Virus record (IMG/VR): IMGVR_UViG_3300017598_000203
Span: 1-23,742 of that record
Length of the DNA stretch: 23,742 bases
From: a virus
Reading direction: 5' to 3' (one strand)
Numbering within the stretch: the stretch's first letter is position 1; every line of letters starts with the position of its first letter. Under the pieces are notes generated by a model. The model was not told the origin of the DNA, made no database searches, and saw only the letters and a list, made by a program, of their open reading frames with translations. Positions 14,139 to 21,974 of this stretch are shown here, piece by piece. A program made the translations under genes and the position numbers.

Positions 14139-14877
14139 TTTTAACCTCTTTTAATCTTTTATCGTAATCTATTTTTATGTTTCTGCTATTTTGATAAGCT
14201 TCTAACTTATATATGTTTGGTTCTAGCCATTGCCAAGGATATAATTTTTCTTGCTTATCCCACTCTTTACAGCACTTAAACAAGAATTTTAAATGTTCTT
14301 CATCTTTGCGCCTGCCAACTCCATTAACACCGCTCTGAATTGCGTTAACAGCTCCAATGTGACCGATTAAAGTTAGTGGCGTATTCCATAATACATCCTC
14401 ATAACTTTTGTTTAACTTTTCGCAAACAGTGAAAATCGTACCTGCAATAGTTTCAGCACCGTACAAAAATAACCCACTGCCACCACCCGAACGGGGTAAC
14501 ATGTCGAAACCTGTAAAAGCACTATCTATTAATTCTTTGATTCGAGGCATTGACAATATAGAAATACGCTTTCTAAATATGAAAAACCTAACCGCTCTTT
14601 CTAACGGTCTTTTGTACCCCTTTACATAACTTGCAACTTTCTTTAAGGCTTTTTCTTTATTCTGTAATAGATAAAATACAACGCCATAGTCAAACCATGT
14701 CGCCTCTTCACCTTTGAATAGTTTATTATCCAAGAGTTCTAGCATAGACATAACCCCAAGCGTTAGCGGTGGTAGATTGATACCGTGAGTTTCAATCCCC
14801 ACACCGTAACAGCTTAGAATCTCGCCTTCAAAATCAACACGTTTGTCACGTATAAATCTATCTGGAATTGATGCCAT
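14131..14877 (-). CDS. Probable tail assembly chaperone/pre-tape-measure protein, 248 aa
   Basis: A mostly helical 248-aa protein with no transmembrane run or catalytic motif and several Cys and aromatic residues. It is encoded directly before the tape measure gene, where tailed phages encode the tail assembly chaperones that load the tape measure. The call rests on this position. No slippery heptamer or overlapping second frame typical of the G/GT-type chaperone pair is seen. The start shares one base with the upstream stop (TAATG), and the stop overlaps the tape-measure ATG. Confidence 0.5.
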   Translation of the reverse strand: MASIPDRFIRDKRVDFEGEILSCYGVGIETHGINLPPLTLGVMSMLELLDNKLFKGEEATWFDYGVVFYLLQNKEKALKKVASYVKGYKRPLERAVRFFIFRKRISILSMPRIKELIDSAFTGFDMLPRSGGGSGLFLYGAETIAGTIFTVCEKLNKSYEDVLWNTPLTLIGHIGAVNAIQSGVNGVGRRKDEEHLKFLFKCCKEWDKQEKLYPWQWLEPNIYKLEAYQNSRNIKIDYDKRLKEVKNA

Positions 14878-15146
14878 TAATTCTTAGAACGTGTAGTTTT
14901 AGTTTGTTTTGCGTAGTCGTTGTTAACTTCTGAATAATCATGAGAAGTTACAATGTCATCTCCGCTTTGAGCGTTCGTTGCTTCATTTGTAAAAGTATCA
15001 GTATACGTCTCTTCTGTTACCTCTGTTGTTCCTCCAAATGAGGTTGACTCGACAATGTTACCATCCTCGTCTAGCTTATCCGCAACCTGCACTGTTGCAG
15101 ATGTTGAACGACTTAAAACTCCTGTTGCACCTGTACCGTAAGACAT
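14877..15146 (-). CDS. Small Thr/Ser-rich virion protein, 89 aa
   Basis: Not recognised. The 89-aa acidic, Thr-rich product begins MSYGTGATGVLSRSTSATVQ and has a basic C-terminus (KQTKTTRSKN). It has a strong ribosome site (AAGGAGG, 6 bases before the ATG), better than its neighbours, which suggests higher expression. It sits in the slot between tail terminator and chaperone, normally held by the major tail protein, but is far shorter than usual (about 150-250 aa). It may be a reduced tube protein, a decoration protein or an unrelated small tail part. Confidence 0.55.
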   Translation of the reverse strand: MSYGTGATGVLSRSTSATVQVADKLDEDGNIVESTSFGGTTEVTEETYTDTFTNEATNAQSGDDIVTSHDYSEVNNDYAKQTKTTRSKN

Positions 15147-15156
15147 TTTTGCCTCC

Positions 15157-15567
15157 TTATTTAGTTAAATATGTTTTAATCTTAACACTTAAAATCTGAT
15201 AGTTTTCATCTCTCTCTTCTTCACCGCTCTCATCCATATTCAAGCCATCAATTATCAGCCCTGTTTCAGTCGCTAGTGTTGATGTCTCTAACGTTATCAT
15301 GTAATCAAATACAGCCGAATACATTGCTTTTAACTGCGCTCTGTCTTTATCATCCTGTATATACGTCATGCAAGTAAAATCGCATTCAGCTTCATAATAT
15401 GGCGCGTTTGGTGCTATCCTGCGTAACGGCATTACATGAACCGATATTACGGGGGGCTCAATCTCTTTCGCATTGTCTTCATACTGCTCAATTGTTATAC
15501 TAGAAAGAGCTGGAATAGCCTCCAATAATGCTTTATAGCCAAGCTCTAGCGTGTTTTCTGTACTCAT
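15157..15567 (-). CDS. Probable tail terminator/completion protein, 136 aa
   Basis: A 136-aa alpha/beta protein of the size and gene position of phage tail terminators. An N-terminal helix (ENTLELGYKALLEAIPAL) precedes strands with a VISVHVMPLRR segment and YYEAECDFTCMTYI. The helix RAQLKAMYSAVFDYMITLE and a final beta pair ILSVKIKTYL resemble the fold of small tail-terminator proteins (U-like), but recognition is by order and pattern, not by a signature. The ATG overlaps the upstream stop as ATGA. Confidence 0.6.
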   Translation of the reverse strand: MSTENTLELGYKALLEAIPALSSITIEQYEDNAKEIEPPVISVHVMPLRRIAPNAPYYEAECDFTCMTYIQDDKDRAQLKAMYSAVFDYMITLETSTLATETGLIIDGLNMDESGEEERDENYQILSVKIKTYLTK

Positions 15568-16286
15568 GTTAAATCCTTATCGCTTTTTAATACTCTTTCT
15601 GCTTTAGGTAGATATTGTTGTTCTAGTGCTCTACCTGCTTTTTGTAATCCAATTCTGGCCGAGTTTGGTGCTATCTTTGAAATATATCTAACATTATTTA
15701 TCATCTCAATAAAAGGGTCTGTTATTTTCTTTTGTACATTTGTTTTTGCTACTTTAGAACTAATACCGCGCATTCCCGTTGAGCCTTTGCCGTCAATATT
15801 CTTTCTGTGTCCTAACCACCCTGCCTTACCTGCCCCAGCTTTAGGTATCCTTCTTTTCTTACTCGAATTTCTATCATCACCCGGTTTTATTGGTATATAG
15901 TAAGGCTTACCCGTTTTCCTGCTAATCGCTTCAAAGAATTTTGTAATTTGAAACAAGCCTTGTTTGTCTGCTTTCTTTGGCGTTATATACTGACTCAAAA
16001 CTCTTATATTATTATCTTTTGTATTGTAATAATAAAACTTACCTTTTTGCTTTTGCGTCTTCTTTGTAAGTGTTACAATCGGTCTTAGTCTTGCTTTTGC
16101 AGGTAAGCTATTACCGCTTATCTTTCCTTTACTACCGGGCTTAGTTGCAACCGTTGCCGATGTTATAAACTTATTAGCAGTTGCCTTTATCAAATCAAAG
16201 CCGATAACACGCATCTTTTTTTCAACACGCTTCATTGCTCCGCGTAAATCAGATAGATCGCGTTGGCTTATTTGAAATCCACTCAT
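15564..16286 (-). CDS. Basic neck/head-tail completion protein, 240 aa (gp10-like by position)
   Basis: A strongly basic protein, rich in Lys and Arg throughout. Its N-terminal part (residues 10-50: LSDLRGAMKRVEKKMRVIGFD, then LIKATANKFI) fits the start of HK97 gp10-like tail-completion proteins, which begin with a helix containing similar spacing. The middle (about 55-180) is a long low-complexity basic insert with many Gly and Lys. The C-terminal helix is ARIGLQKAGRALEQQ. Its position between the 105-aa neck gene and the tail-terminator gene supports a neck role. It is longer than typical gp10 (about 120-150 aa), apparently because of the insert. Starts within the upstream stop (ATGA). Confidence 0.5.
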   Translation of the reverse strand: MSGFQISQRDLSDLRGAMKRVEKKMRVIGFDLIKATANKFITSATVATKPGSKGKISGNSLPAKARLRPIVTLTKKTQKQKGKFYYYNTKDNNIRVLSQYITPKKADKQGLFQITKFFEAISRKTGKPYYIPIKPGDDRNSSKKRRIPKAGAGKAGWLGHRKNIDGKGSTGMRGISSKVAKTNVQKKITDPFIEMINNVRYISKIAPNSARIGLQKAGRALEQQYLPKAERVLKSDKDLT

Positions 16287-16600
16287 TTCTTATACTTATC
16301 ACCAAGATTAATGGTAATCCCCACATTAGCAGTATCAAGGCTATAACTCATAACCCTGTATTCTTTGCCATCGTATGTTATTAAATCCCCGTCCTCTGGA
16401 TGACCTGTTAAAAAGTCTCTAAGTGTCGCAATCAATACAACTTCTACACCGTCACTCTCACCCATCTCAGAAAACACAACATCTATCTCAGATGAACCAA
16501 GCGAACCAGTATATGTATCACCTTTAAAAGTAAAAACCTTTGGTACATCGCTGTGAATAAAGTCTAAATCATCTGCCATTAAGCTAAAATCTAAAGCCAT
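16283..16600 (-). CDS. Small neck protein, possible head-tail adaptor, 105 aa
   Basis: A beta-rich 105-aa protein (MALDFSLMADDLDFIHS) with segment DGDLITYDGKEYRVMSYSLD near residues 71-90, the layout of small phage stopper/attachment proteins that carry a D-x-I-x-Y-x-G-x-x-Y-x-V hairpin. The gene lies immediately after the capsid gene and attenuator, the usual place for head-closure proteins. I chose the ATG at 16600 over the TTG at 16612 because GGAG precedes it by 6 bases. Stop overlaps the next ATG. Confidence 0.6.
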   Translation of the reverse strand: MALDFSLMADDLDFIHSDVPKVFTFKGDTYTGSLGSSEIDVVFSEMGESDGVEVVLIATLRDFLTGHPEDGDLITYDGKEYRVMSYSLDTANVGITINLGDKYKK

Positions 16601-16615
16601 TTGAATCTCCAATTA

Positions 16616-16646
16616 ATTTAAAAGAACGCGCCACATGGACGCGCTC
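16616..16646 (-). terminator. Probable attenuator after the capsid gene
   Basis: On the minus strand GAGCGCGTC pairs with GGCGCGTTC (16646-16624, nine pairs with two G-T wobbles, 5-base loop), followed by TTTT. It lies between the capsid gene stop and the next gene. The short T tract suggests partial termination that favours capsid over downstream neck and tail genes, a common phage arrangement. Confidence 0.6.
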
Positions 16647-16663
16647 GATAAATCAATTAAACA

Positions 16664-17590
16664 CTAGGGAGCAGTAACGATTGCTTCCGTTGATTTGATT
16701 GAATCAGTTAGAACGATTGGAACATTAAACGCCATTTCGGGATATGGCGCAGGTCGTCCGTCACCGTTTGTTGCTGTGCGAGACTGGCGTAGCATTTCAA
16801 TAGTTGCCGAGTTCATAAGAATACGGTTAGGCTTCTTGCCGGCAGGAAATAGAGTTAGCATCTTTGCAATATCATCATCATCAAACCCTGTAACCGCGTC
16901 AATATTAGCAAGTCTAGCCGCAGAATGAATTGAACCCATTTGAAGCCCCATCCAACCTAGGATAGACTGTGTTAGTCCTGTGTATCCCGATGTTCCATCA
17001 GCGCTTGTGCTGATGCGCTGTTCGATAACGTCACCAACATTAAGTTCTCCCTCATTACCTGCTATAACTGCAATGTCATCTTCGCCTTCTCGCAGAAAAT
17101 AAACCGATGTTTGTTTGGATGCAACAGCCCCACCATTTGAGAGACAGTTGTTTTCGATGTCTGGGAATGCAGATGCAAGACCAAGGAATCCGTCTCCATC
17201 TGTTGCGTTAATTAGTTGCTCTTCAAGTGCTTTGAACGCAGATTTAAGTGACTTTGTGCCTTGTTTCGCCATATATGCTTCAATACCGCGCTTGAACTTC
17301 ATTGCAAGTCCTTTATCTCTAACAAGAGAAGCGTCAATAAGTTTTAGAGCTACCTCAACCTCTAGCTCTGCACCTGCCGCATTCACAATGCCTGTGTTTA
17401 CATCACGGAACGCAACACCTGCCGCTAGTGTTTCTTTTGTGTAACTGTGGTTTGTACCATTCGATGCTTCTGTTGCAAATGCAACTTTAAGCCATGGTGT
17501 TTCTTGTAGTAGGTCGCTTACATCAATGTCAACATTATTCATGTTGTTCATTTGTACCAATCCTGCTAATGTGTTGTCTGACTCTGCCAT
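16664..17590 (-). CDS. Major capsid protein, 308 aa
   Basis: Forms the head shell. Key segments: an N-terminal acidic start (MAESDNTLAGLVQMNN), a long helix with KFKRGIEAYMAKQGTKSLK (about 100-118), the strand YFLREGEDDIAVIAGN, and the late block GLQMGSIHSAARLANIDAV, followed by RILMNSATIEMLRQSRTATN and MAFNVPIVLTDSI. This is the recognisable pattern of a family of HK97-fold capsid proteins (GP7-like/P22-like type; family label from memory). 308 aa is a normal size without a delta domain. The downstream hairpin and the strict order portal, protease/scaffold, capsid support the call. The ribosome site is AAGGA before the ATG. Confidence 0.85.
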   Translation of the reverse strand: MAESDNTLAGLVQMNNMNNVDIDVSDLLQETPWLKVAFATEASNGTNHSYTKETLAAGVAFRDVNTGIVNAAGAELEVEVALKLIDASLVRDKGLAMKFKRGIEAYMAKQGTKSLKSAFKALEEQLINATDGDGFLGLASAFPDIENNCLSNGGAVASKQTSVYFLREGEDDIAVIAGNEGELNVGDVIEQRISTSADGTSGYTGLTQSILGWMGLQMGSIHSAARLANIDAVTGFDDDDIAKMLTLFPAGKKPNRILMNSATIEMLRQSRTATNGDGRPAPYPEMAFNVPIVLTDSIKSTEAIVTAP

Positions 17591-17593
17591 AAT

Positions 17594-18031
17594 TTATCCT
17601 TGTGTTTTATTTCGTTGTGATAATGCTTGCTCAAACGTGAGCTTTGCTTTTGCTTCACCATCTGAAAACGCAACAGCCTCAATGCCGTCTGCTTTCTTTG
17701 ACAGTTCTTCATCTTTTTGCTCGATAACAGCTTTCAGAACATCAACTTCTGATTTACCGTAATGAGCCTTTGCGAACTCGTACCCGTGTTCATCTGCTAG
17801 TGCTTGGAAAGCTTCAACAGGATTAACCGCGCTTAGTTCTTCTTTAACTTCTTCAACTTCGGCAACTTCTTCGACAACTTCTGTCTCTTCAATTGCTTCT
17901 AGTTCCTCTTTTTCTTCGGCCACTTCTTCCGTAGACTCCGCTACTTCTTCAATAACCTCTGCTTCAAGTTGCTCAACCTGTACAGACTCCGCTGTCTCAA
18001 GCTCTTCAACTTCTTGTGTTTCTTCTGTCAT
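17594..18031 (-). CDS. Nested in-frame scaffold product, 145 aa
   Basis: An in-frame ATG at residue 220 of the protease gene (18031-18029) is preceded by a textbook ribosome site, AAGGAG, 6 bases away, inside the coding sequence. It would yield a 145-aa Glu-rich protein with no protease domain, equivalent to the lambda Nu3 scaffold made from inside gene C. The switch from protease to acidic helix falls exactly at this codon. Seen in sequence: site, frame and domain boundary; the independent product is inferred. Confidence 0.7.
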   Translation of the reverse strand: MTEETQEVEELETAESVQVEQLEAEVIEEVAESTEEVAEEKEELEAIEETEVVEEVAEVEEVKEELSAVNPVEAFQALADEHGYEFAKAHYGKSEVDVLKAVIEQKDEELSKKADGIEAVAFSDGEAKAKLTFEQALSQRNKTQG

Positions 18032-18688
18032 TTCTGACTCCTTTTTTCTATCGTTAAATTGTTCATAATTCTTTAAAAACTGTTCAACTATTTCAGGCTT
18101 ACTCGATAGCATTTCGTAAACTTCTGGATGCGTACCAAGAAATTCAGATACTTGAGAAGATAAAGCATCTTGATTGAAAGCACTGAATAACCCATCTGGA
18201 TTCGCGGCTGGATCGTCTACAACATCACAAGCGTGTAACTTATCACATGTCACAAACGTTCTTTCATCTCCATCATTCTGATACTCTTCCCCGATTGTAA
18301 AAACAATTGATGTTCCAAACATATCGGACTCACTTTCAGCCAGCCCCAGAACATAATCGTATAAATTACCACCTGGTGCATCTTTAGCCGAACCGCTCAA
18401 AAACAAATCAGCTAGTACTTGCTCTCCCTCAACACGAAAGTTTTTAAACCTTCCTAAGAACGTACCTAAGGCAGTAGAACACATTGAAGGATGCCCGAAA
18501 CGAGCTTTTAACCCGTTCTTTTCCGCGTTGCCAAGTTCTGCAACACGTTCGACAAATGATTGCTCAAGATGTACACCGTGTCCTTTAGCTTCACCAACAG
18601 TATTAACAGAAACGCCAAAAATAGCGCCTTTCTCCCTGTCTACTGTTCCGCGCTTTGCATAGGTTGAACTACTCCGAAACCATTCCAT
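17594..18688 (-). CDS. Prohead protease fused to scaffold, 364 aa
   Basis: Cleaves capsid and scaffold during head maturation. The N-terminal protease half (about residues 10-180) shows FGHPSMCSTALGTFLGRF with the probable catalytic His66, the strand ADLFLSGSA, and DMFGTSIVF with the probable nucleophile Ser127; this fits the phage capsid-maturation serine protease fold seen before lambda-type portals. From residue 220 the protein becomes a very Glu-rich, repetitive helical region (about 220-295, blocks such as EEVAESTEEVAEEKEELEA), typical of scaffold. The last 60 residues are a charged helix. The ATG at 18688 overlaps the portal gene by 20 bases but has a strong ribosome site (AGGAG). An internal start would give scaffold alone. 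Confidence 0.85.
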   Translation of the reverse strand: MEWFRSSSTYAKRGTVDREKGAIFGVSVNTVGEAKGHGVHLEQSFVERVAELGNAEKNGLKARFGHPSMCSTALGTFLGRFKNFRVEGEQVLADLFLSGSAKDAPGGNLYDYVLGLAESESDMFGTSIVFTIGEEYQNDGDERTFVTCDKLHACDVVDDPAANPDGLFSAFNQDALSSQVSEFLGTHPEVYEMLSSKPEIVEQFLKNYEQFNDRKKESEMTEETQEVEELETAESVQVEQLEAEVIEEVAESTEEVAEEKEELEAIEETEVVEEVAEVEEVKEELSAVNPVEAFQALADEHGYEFAKAHYGKSEVDVLKAVIEQKDEELSKKADGIEAVAFSDGEAKAKLTFEQALSQRNKTQG

Positions 18689-20075
18689 CTTCTTCTCCTA
18701 TCAATGCTTGTCCCGGCTGTCCAATGACCACCGAAGCGTTATTATCTTTTATTTGTGTTTCTTCGCGTCCTAGTTGCTCAATAACATCAGTGAACTCTAA
18801 ACCTTTCTTTTTGCATTCTAAAGCTCTGTTTGATACACCCGAAGCGATACGCATTTGAGTAGCTTGAACCTCTTTGAGTTCGTCTATCCAAGGAGTACCT
18901 TGTGGTATAAACTCGTAGTCAATCTCAGACGGTGCGCCTTTAATGCTTTTCAATAGTTCCGGTAGTACCCATTCTGCTATATTCTCAAGCGCATCAATAT
19001 TTGTTGCACGCTTCTGCTTTGCTGATAGTTCGTATTCTGCTCTATCCTGCTTATTCGCTGAGTAACTTGAACCTTGTGAATTGAAGAAAGTATAAGGAAT
19101 ATCAAAGGCGAGTAAGGCAATTCTGAGCATCAATGAGACATAATCTTGGTACTCGTTTGAAGGTGTTTTGCTTTCAAACATGTCAATTTTATCATTTTCA
19201 TCAAGCTCTAGTTTTAAGCCCATATCCATTTGAAAATCATATTTATCAGTATCCGCGTCCGGCTCATCGCCTGTTTCTTCATCAAACTCATTGAAGCCGG
19301 ATTCACCGCTACCCTCTGACATAATAGCAAGTCCAAACATACCATGCTTCTTACACTTCAATAACAGAGCTTCGTTACACTCGATTATATCCATGAACGT
19401 ATTGACAGCCGATGCCATTGGTGATATACCGCGCAATTGGTCGAAGCGTTGAAAGTAACCGTCAAAAATTATATTCTCTGGTGTTACTGATGATTGGTAT
19501 GATAACTGCCCGCTTTGATCGCGCTTGTTAATCATATAGCGTCTAACTGCTCCGAATTGGTCAAGAATTAACCCTTCATCATTTGTAACTTTCTCATATG
19601 ATTTAGGAATATTGCCAGCTTTACCGATTCTATCAGATTCCACACCTTGGAGTTTAAATCCTTTAATCTTTAGAAGTGCTGAATCACCATCAAATGCTTT
19701 ACCGGACTCAAACAAACGCATGATATTATTTAAGCTATGGCGCTTTGCAATATCACAAGACTCTTTCTTGCTCCACTTCTTCCATGCCTTTTCTATCTTC
19801 TTGTTCATTTCTGAATCAGTTGTTTTAGCTTGAAATGTAAAGGTTGAAACGTAGTCAAGATGCTTTCTTAGTGCCCAGCCCACAGTAGGGTCGTTTCGTG
19901 AAAGGTCTTTGATAGTTGCAACTAGTTTAATTCTGTCACGCCTTGAAAGAACTTTACTTTCGTTCTGTACTCTTGTTTTCGGTGCTCTGCGTCTGCCTTT
20001 ATTAGAGACAGCGTTGTAACCTAATTGTTTTTTATTAGGTGATAGTGACGGGTTCACAAATGAGTAATTATCCAT
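18669..20075 (-). CDS. Portal protein, lambda family, 468 aa
   Basis: Forms the dodecameric ring at the head vertex through which DNA enters and leaves. Recognised as a lambda gpB-type portal: the N-terminal region has LVATIKDLSRNDPTVGWALRKHLDYVS, the central GISPMASAVNTFMDIIECNEALLLKCK is the family segment (P-x-x-x-x-A near a helix that lines the channel), and later SLMLRIALLAFDIPYTFFNSQGSSYSANKQDRAEYE and VLPELLK follow. Length is typical of a lambda-type portal. A highly acidic loop (about residues 264-290) precedes this block. The start overlaps the upstream stop by one base (TAATG). No terminase was found upstream of it in the window. Confidence 0.92.
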   Translation of the reverse strand: MDNYSFVNPSLSPNKKQLGYNAVSNKGRRRAPKTRVQNESKVLSRRDRIKLVATIKDLSRNDPTVGWALRKHLDYVSTFTFQAKTTDSEMNKKIEKAWKKWSKKESCDIAKRHSLNNIMRLFESGKAFDGDSALLKIKGFKLQGVESDRIGKAGNIPKSYEKVTNDEGLILDQFGAVRRYMINKRDQSGQLSYQSSVTPENIIFDGYFQRFDQLRGISPMASAVNTFMDIIECNEALLLKCKKHGMFGLAIMSEGSGESGFNEFDEETGDEPDADTDKYDFQMDMGLKLELDENDKIDMFESKTPSNEYQDYVSLMLRIALLAFDIPYTFFNSQGSSYSANKQDRAEYELSAKQKRATNIDALENIAEWVLPELLKSIKGAPSEIDYEFIPQGTPWIDELKEVQATQMRIASGVSNRALECKKKGLEFTDVIEQLGREETQIKDNNASVVIGQPGQALIGEEDGMVSE

Positions 20076-20293
20076 TAGTTAAATGCACTCCCGAAACGAG
20101 CAGAAGACACACGCGGTCTTGAACCTATCTCATTATTATACTGTTTCTGTAAATCTTTTTGCATTCCGTAAAGGTCTTTAAGATTTGCGCGTGATACTGA
20201 GCGACCGTCAAGAGTATAAGACTGATTATTCAAAACAGCAGTAATTGCGCCTTGAACTTCCATCAATTGCTCTAATGCTGTTTTTAATGCCAT
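20075..20293 (-). CDS. gpW-like head-tail joining protein, 72 aa
   Basis: A small helical protein (MALKTALEQLMEVQGAITAV) with the hairpin YTLDGRSVSRANLKDLYGM at residues 26-44, the core pattern of lambda gpW/DUF6148-type proteins, which join portal and neck and are encoded right before the portal in many phages. The basic tail contains RPRVSSARFGSAF. A ribosome site (GGGGC) lies 6 bases before the ATG. It is the first head gene after the fibre-like genes upstream. Confidence 0.75.
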   Translation of the reverse strand: MALKTALEQLMEVQGAITAVLNNQSYTLDGRSVSRANLKDLYGMQKDLQKQYNNEIGSRPRVSSARFGSAFN

Positions 20294-20385
20294 ATAGCCC
20301 CTGTATAAGTTATTCTAATATTAGTTTTCTTAATCTACCATTAAAAAAACCAATATACAAATAAAACCTACTATGTTAATTTATT

Positions 20386-21927
20386 TTATACCGATATACT
20401 CGGCTTTACGTTTGATTTGGTGTCGAGGTTTGCGTCAGTTATCGCTTGATCTGCTTGTGATTTAACTTGTGCCTCGCTGATATTGTTCAGATTGCCAATA
20501 TCTGTTTGGATTGCAGTTTGAACATCTGTGACATTAGTCGGAGTAGCAGGTGCGACTGTATTCGCTCCATCGGTACCGCGCATGTTGCTTGCAATTGTTG
20601 TTGTTGCTGTAGCCCAATCACCTTGATTTCCTTGTAGCTCGTTTGTATCAACCAATATCGCATCCACAACCGTATCAACCGCATCAACCTTAGCTTCTAT
20701 GTCTGCTATGTCAGAAAGTATCTGCGTTTGGTTTGCTAATGTGGCATCTCCGCCTCCACTACCTGCTGTAGTATATACTGGTGAATAATCCATCTGAATA
20801 CTGTTTGAAGTACTGGCAATAATAGTCGCACTGTCATCACGATATAATCTACCACCCTTAAGTAAAAGAGCGTTTGCTTTTGTGTTGTGAATTTTCAAGT
20901 CTACACAATCAGTACAAACTTTAATAGAGTTGGTCGTCTCCCACTCGATACCACCGAGAAGGTTTCTTATTCCGTCTTCTGTTGTGATGTAGTAATAATT
21001 CCAAGCACCTAGACGCTGAATTTGTGTAACATTATCTGCATCGTTAATATCAACGTGAATATCACCACTATCAAAGGTGAACTCAGTAACAGTTGAACCG
21101 TCTAACCCAAAGTCATTATATACAGAGTCATCAGTTTGATTTGCAAGAACCGACCAACCTGCCGAGCCTGCAACTGCATTTGTTTCAAAGTCACTTTTAG
21201 CAGTAACACCGCTTTGATATGCAAGTCTAACTCTGACAGTGTCGCCTTCAGTGTAGTCTGCGCCCTCGTTATAGGTCGCGCTGTAGCTTGTGCCTGATAC
21301 AACCTCATTTGCAACTTCGCTTGCTGTGGTCACATTGTAGACTTGGAGCCTTGAGCCTGCGACGATGCCTGTAATACTAACTGATCTAGTATCATTGACT
21401 TCTACATTAGGTCCAGTAACAGTAGTTATGGAAGAGTTATCTAAGACTAAAGTAACTGTACCTCCAGATGAATTAGTTACTTCGTTGATTGTACACCCAT
21501 TTAAGTTGTAAGTTCCAGTCGTAGTAAAGTCTAATGCACCTGTACAAGTTACGTCTGTTATTGTAGTTGAGTCAGAGTCATAGCTAATATCACAATCAAA
21601 GTTACCCCCAGAAAGTGCTGTTGCCCCACGAACTGTAGTTGTACCTGTTGTTGCCACCACACCACCTGTGAATGTAGTTGATTTAAGTGTTGCGTCTGCT
21701 CCTGTTAGCGAGAAAACATTTGTCTCTGTAGAGTCTAGAATTAAGTCTCTATCTTCAATCTGAAGCTGCTCACCAACAATGTCGTACCAGAAAGTTGTTG
21801 TTGCGTAGTCATCATCACCTGCCCAATATAGTTTTGCCACTGCAAAGGCTTCATCGTTTGTATTAGCCTCTGTAAGTGCTGATGCCTGAACTGCTGTCAA
21901 AGTAGTAGCTTCTTCCGCTACACCCAC
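20386..21927 (-). CDS. Tail-fibre-like protein, C-terminal part of a split gene
   Basis: A 513-aa Thr/Ser/Asp-rich beta-helical protein with a C-terminal coiled coil (near residues 395-425: ANQTQILSDIADIEAKVDAV), a typical trimeric fibre shaft. The annotated start is a GTG at 21927, but the same frame is open back to 22056 and its extra codons read as protein (NRFTQDGAVTFEYNLAVDND, then LTYTDFDGLILV). So the gene probably continues without a proper start here. The gene upstream (21975-23177) lies in the other frame and ends in the same segment; a single base change would join them into one protein of about 940 aa. No ribosome site precedes the GTG. Its place between other fibre parts and the portal is unusual. 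Confidence 0.65.
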   Translation of the reverse strand: MGVAEEATTLTAVQASALTEANTNDEAFAVAKLYWAGDDDYATTTFWYDIVGEQLQIEDRDLILDSTETNVFSLTGADATLKSTTFTGGVVATTGTTTVRGATALSGGNFDCDISYDSDSTTITDVTCTGALDFTTTGTYNLNGCTINEVTNSSGGTVTLVLDNSSITTVTGPNVEVNDTRSVSITGIVAGSRLQVYNVTTASEVANEVVSGTSYSATYNEGADYTEGDTVRVRLAYQSGVTAKSDFETNAVAGSAGWSVLANQTDDSVYNDFGLDGSTVTEFTFDSGDIHVDINDADNVTQIQRLGAWNYYYITTEDGIRNLLGGIEWETTNSIKVCTDCVDLKIHNTKANALLLKGGRLYRDDSATIIASTSNSIQMDYSPVYTTAGSGGGDATLANQTQILSDIADIEAKVDAVDTVVDAILVDTNELQGNQGDWATATTTIASNMRGTDGANTVAPATPTNVTDVQTAIQTDIGNLNNISEAQVKSQADQAITDANLDTKSNVKPSISV

Positions 21928-21974
21928 AAGAATTAATCCATCAAAATCCGTATAAGTTAAATCATTATCAACAG

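Noticed and set aside
14131-15146. G/GT-type frameshifted chaperone pair
   Set aside because: The 89-aa and 248-aa genes are joined by a plain TAATG stop-start, and no slippery run near the joint would fuse them.
17115-17444. Plus-strand ORF of 109 codons opposite the capsid gene
   Set aside because: It is the antisense shadow of a well-supported capsid gene, has no ribosome site, and its Ser/Ala/Pro-rich composition is that of a mirrored frame. The same holds for the other + strand ORFs inside the late block.
20294-20385. Promoter or terminator in the 92-base gap before the gpW-like gene
   Set aside because: The minus strand has TAATAT but no acceptable -35 box at the right distance, and T runs without a GC stem. 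It is AT-rich with nothing convincing.
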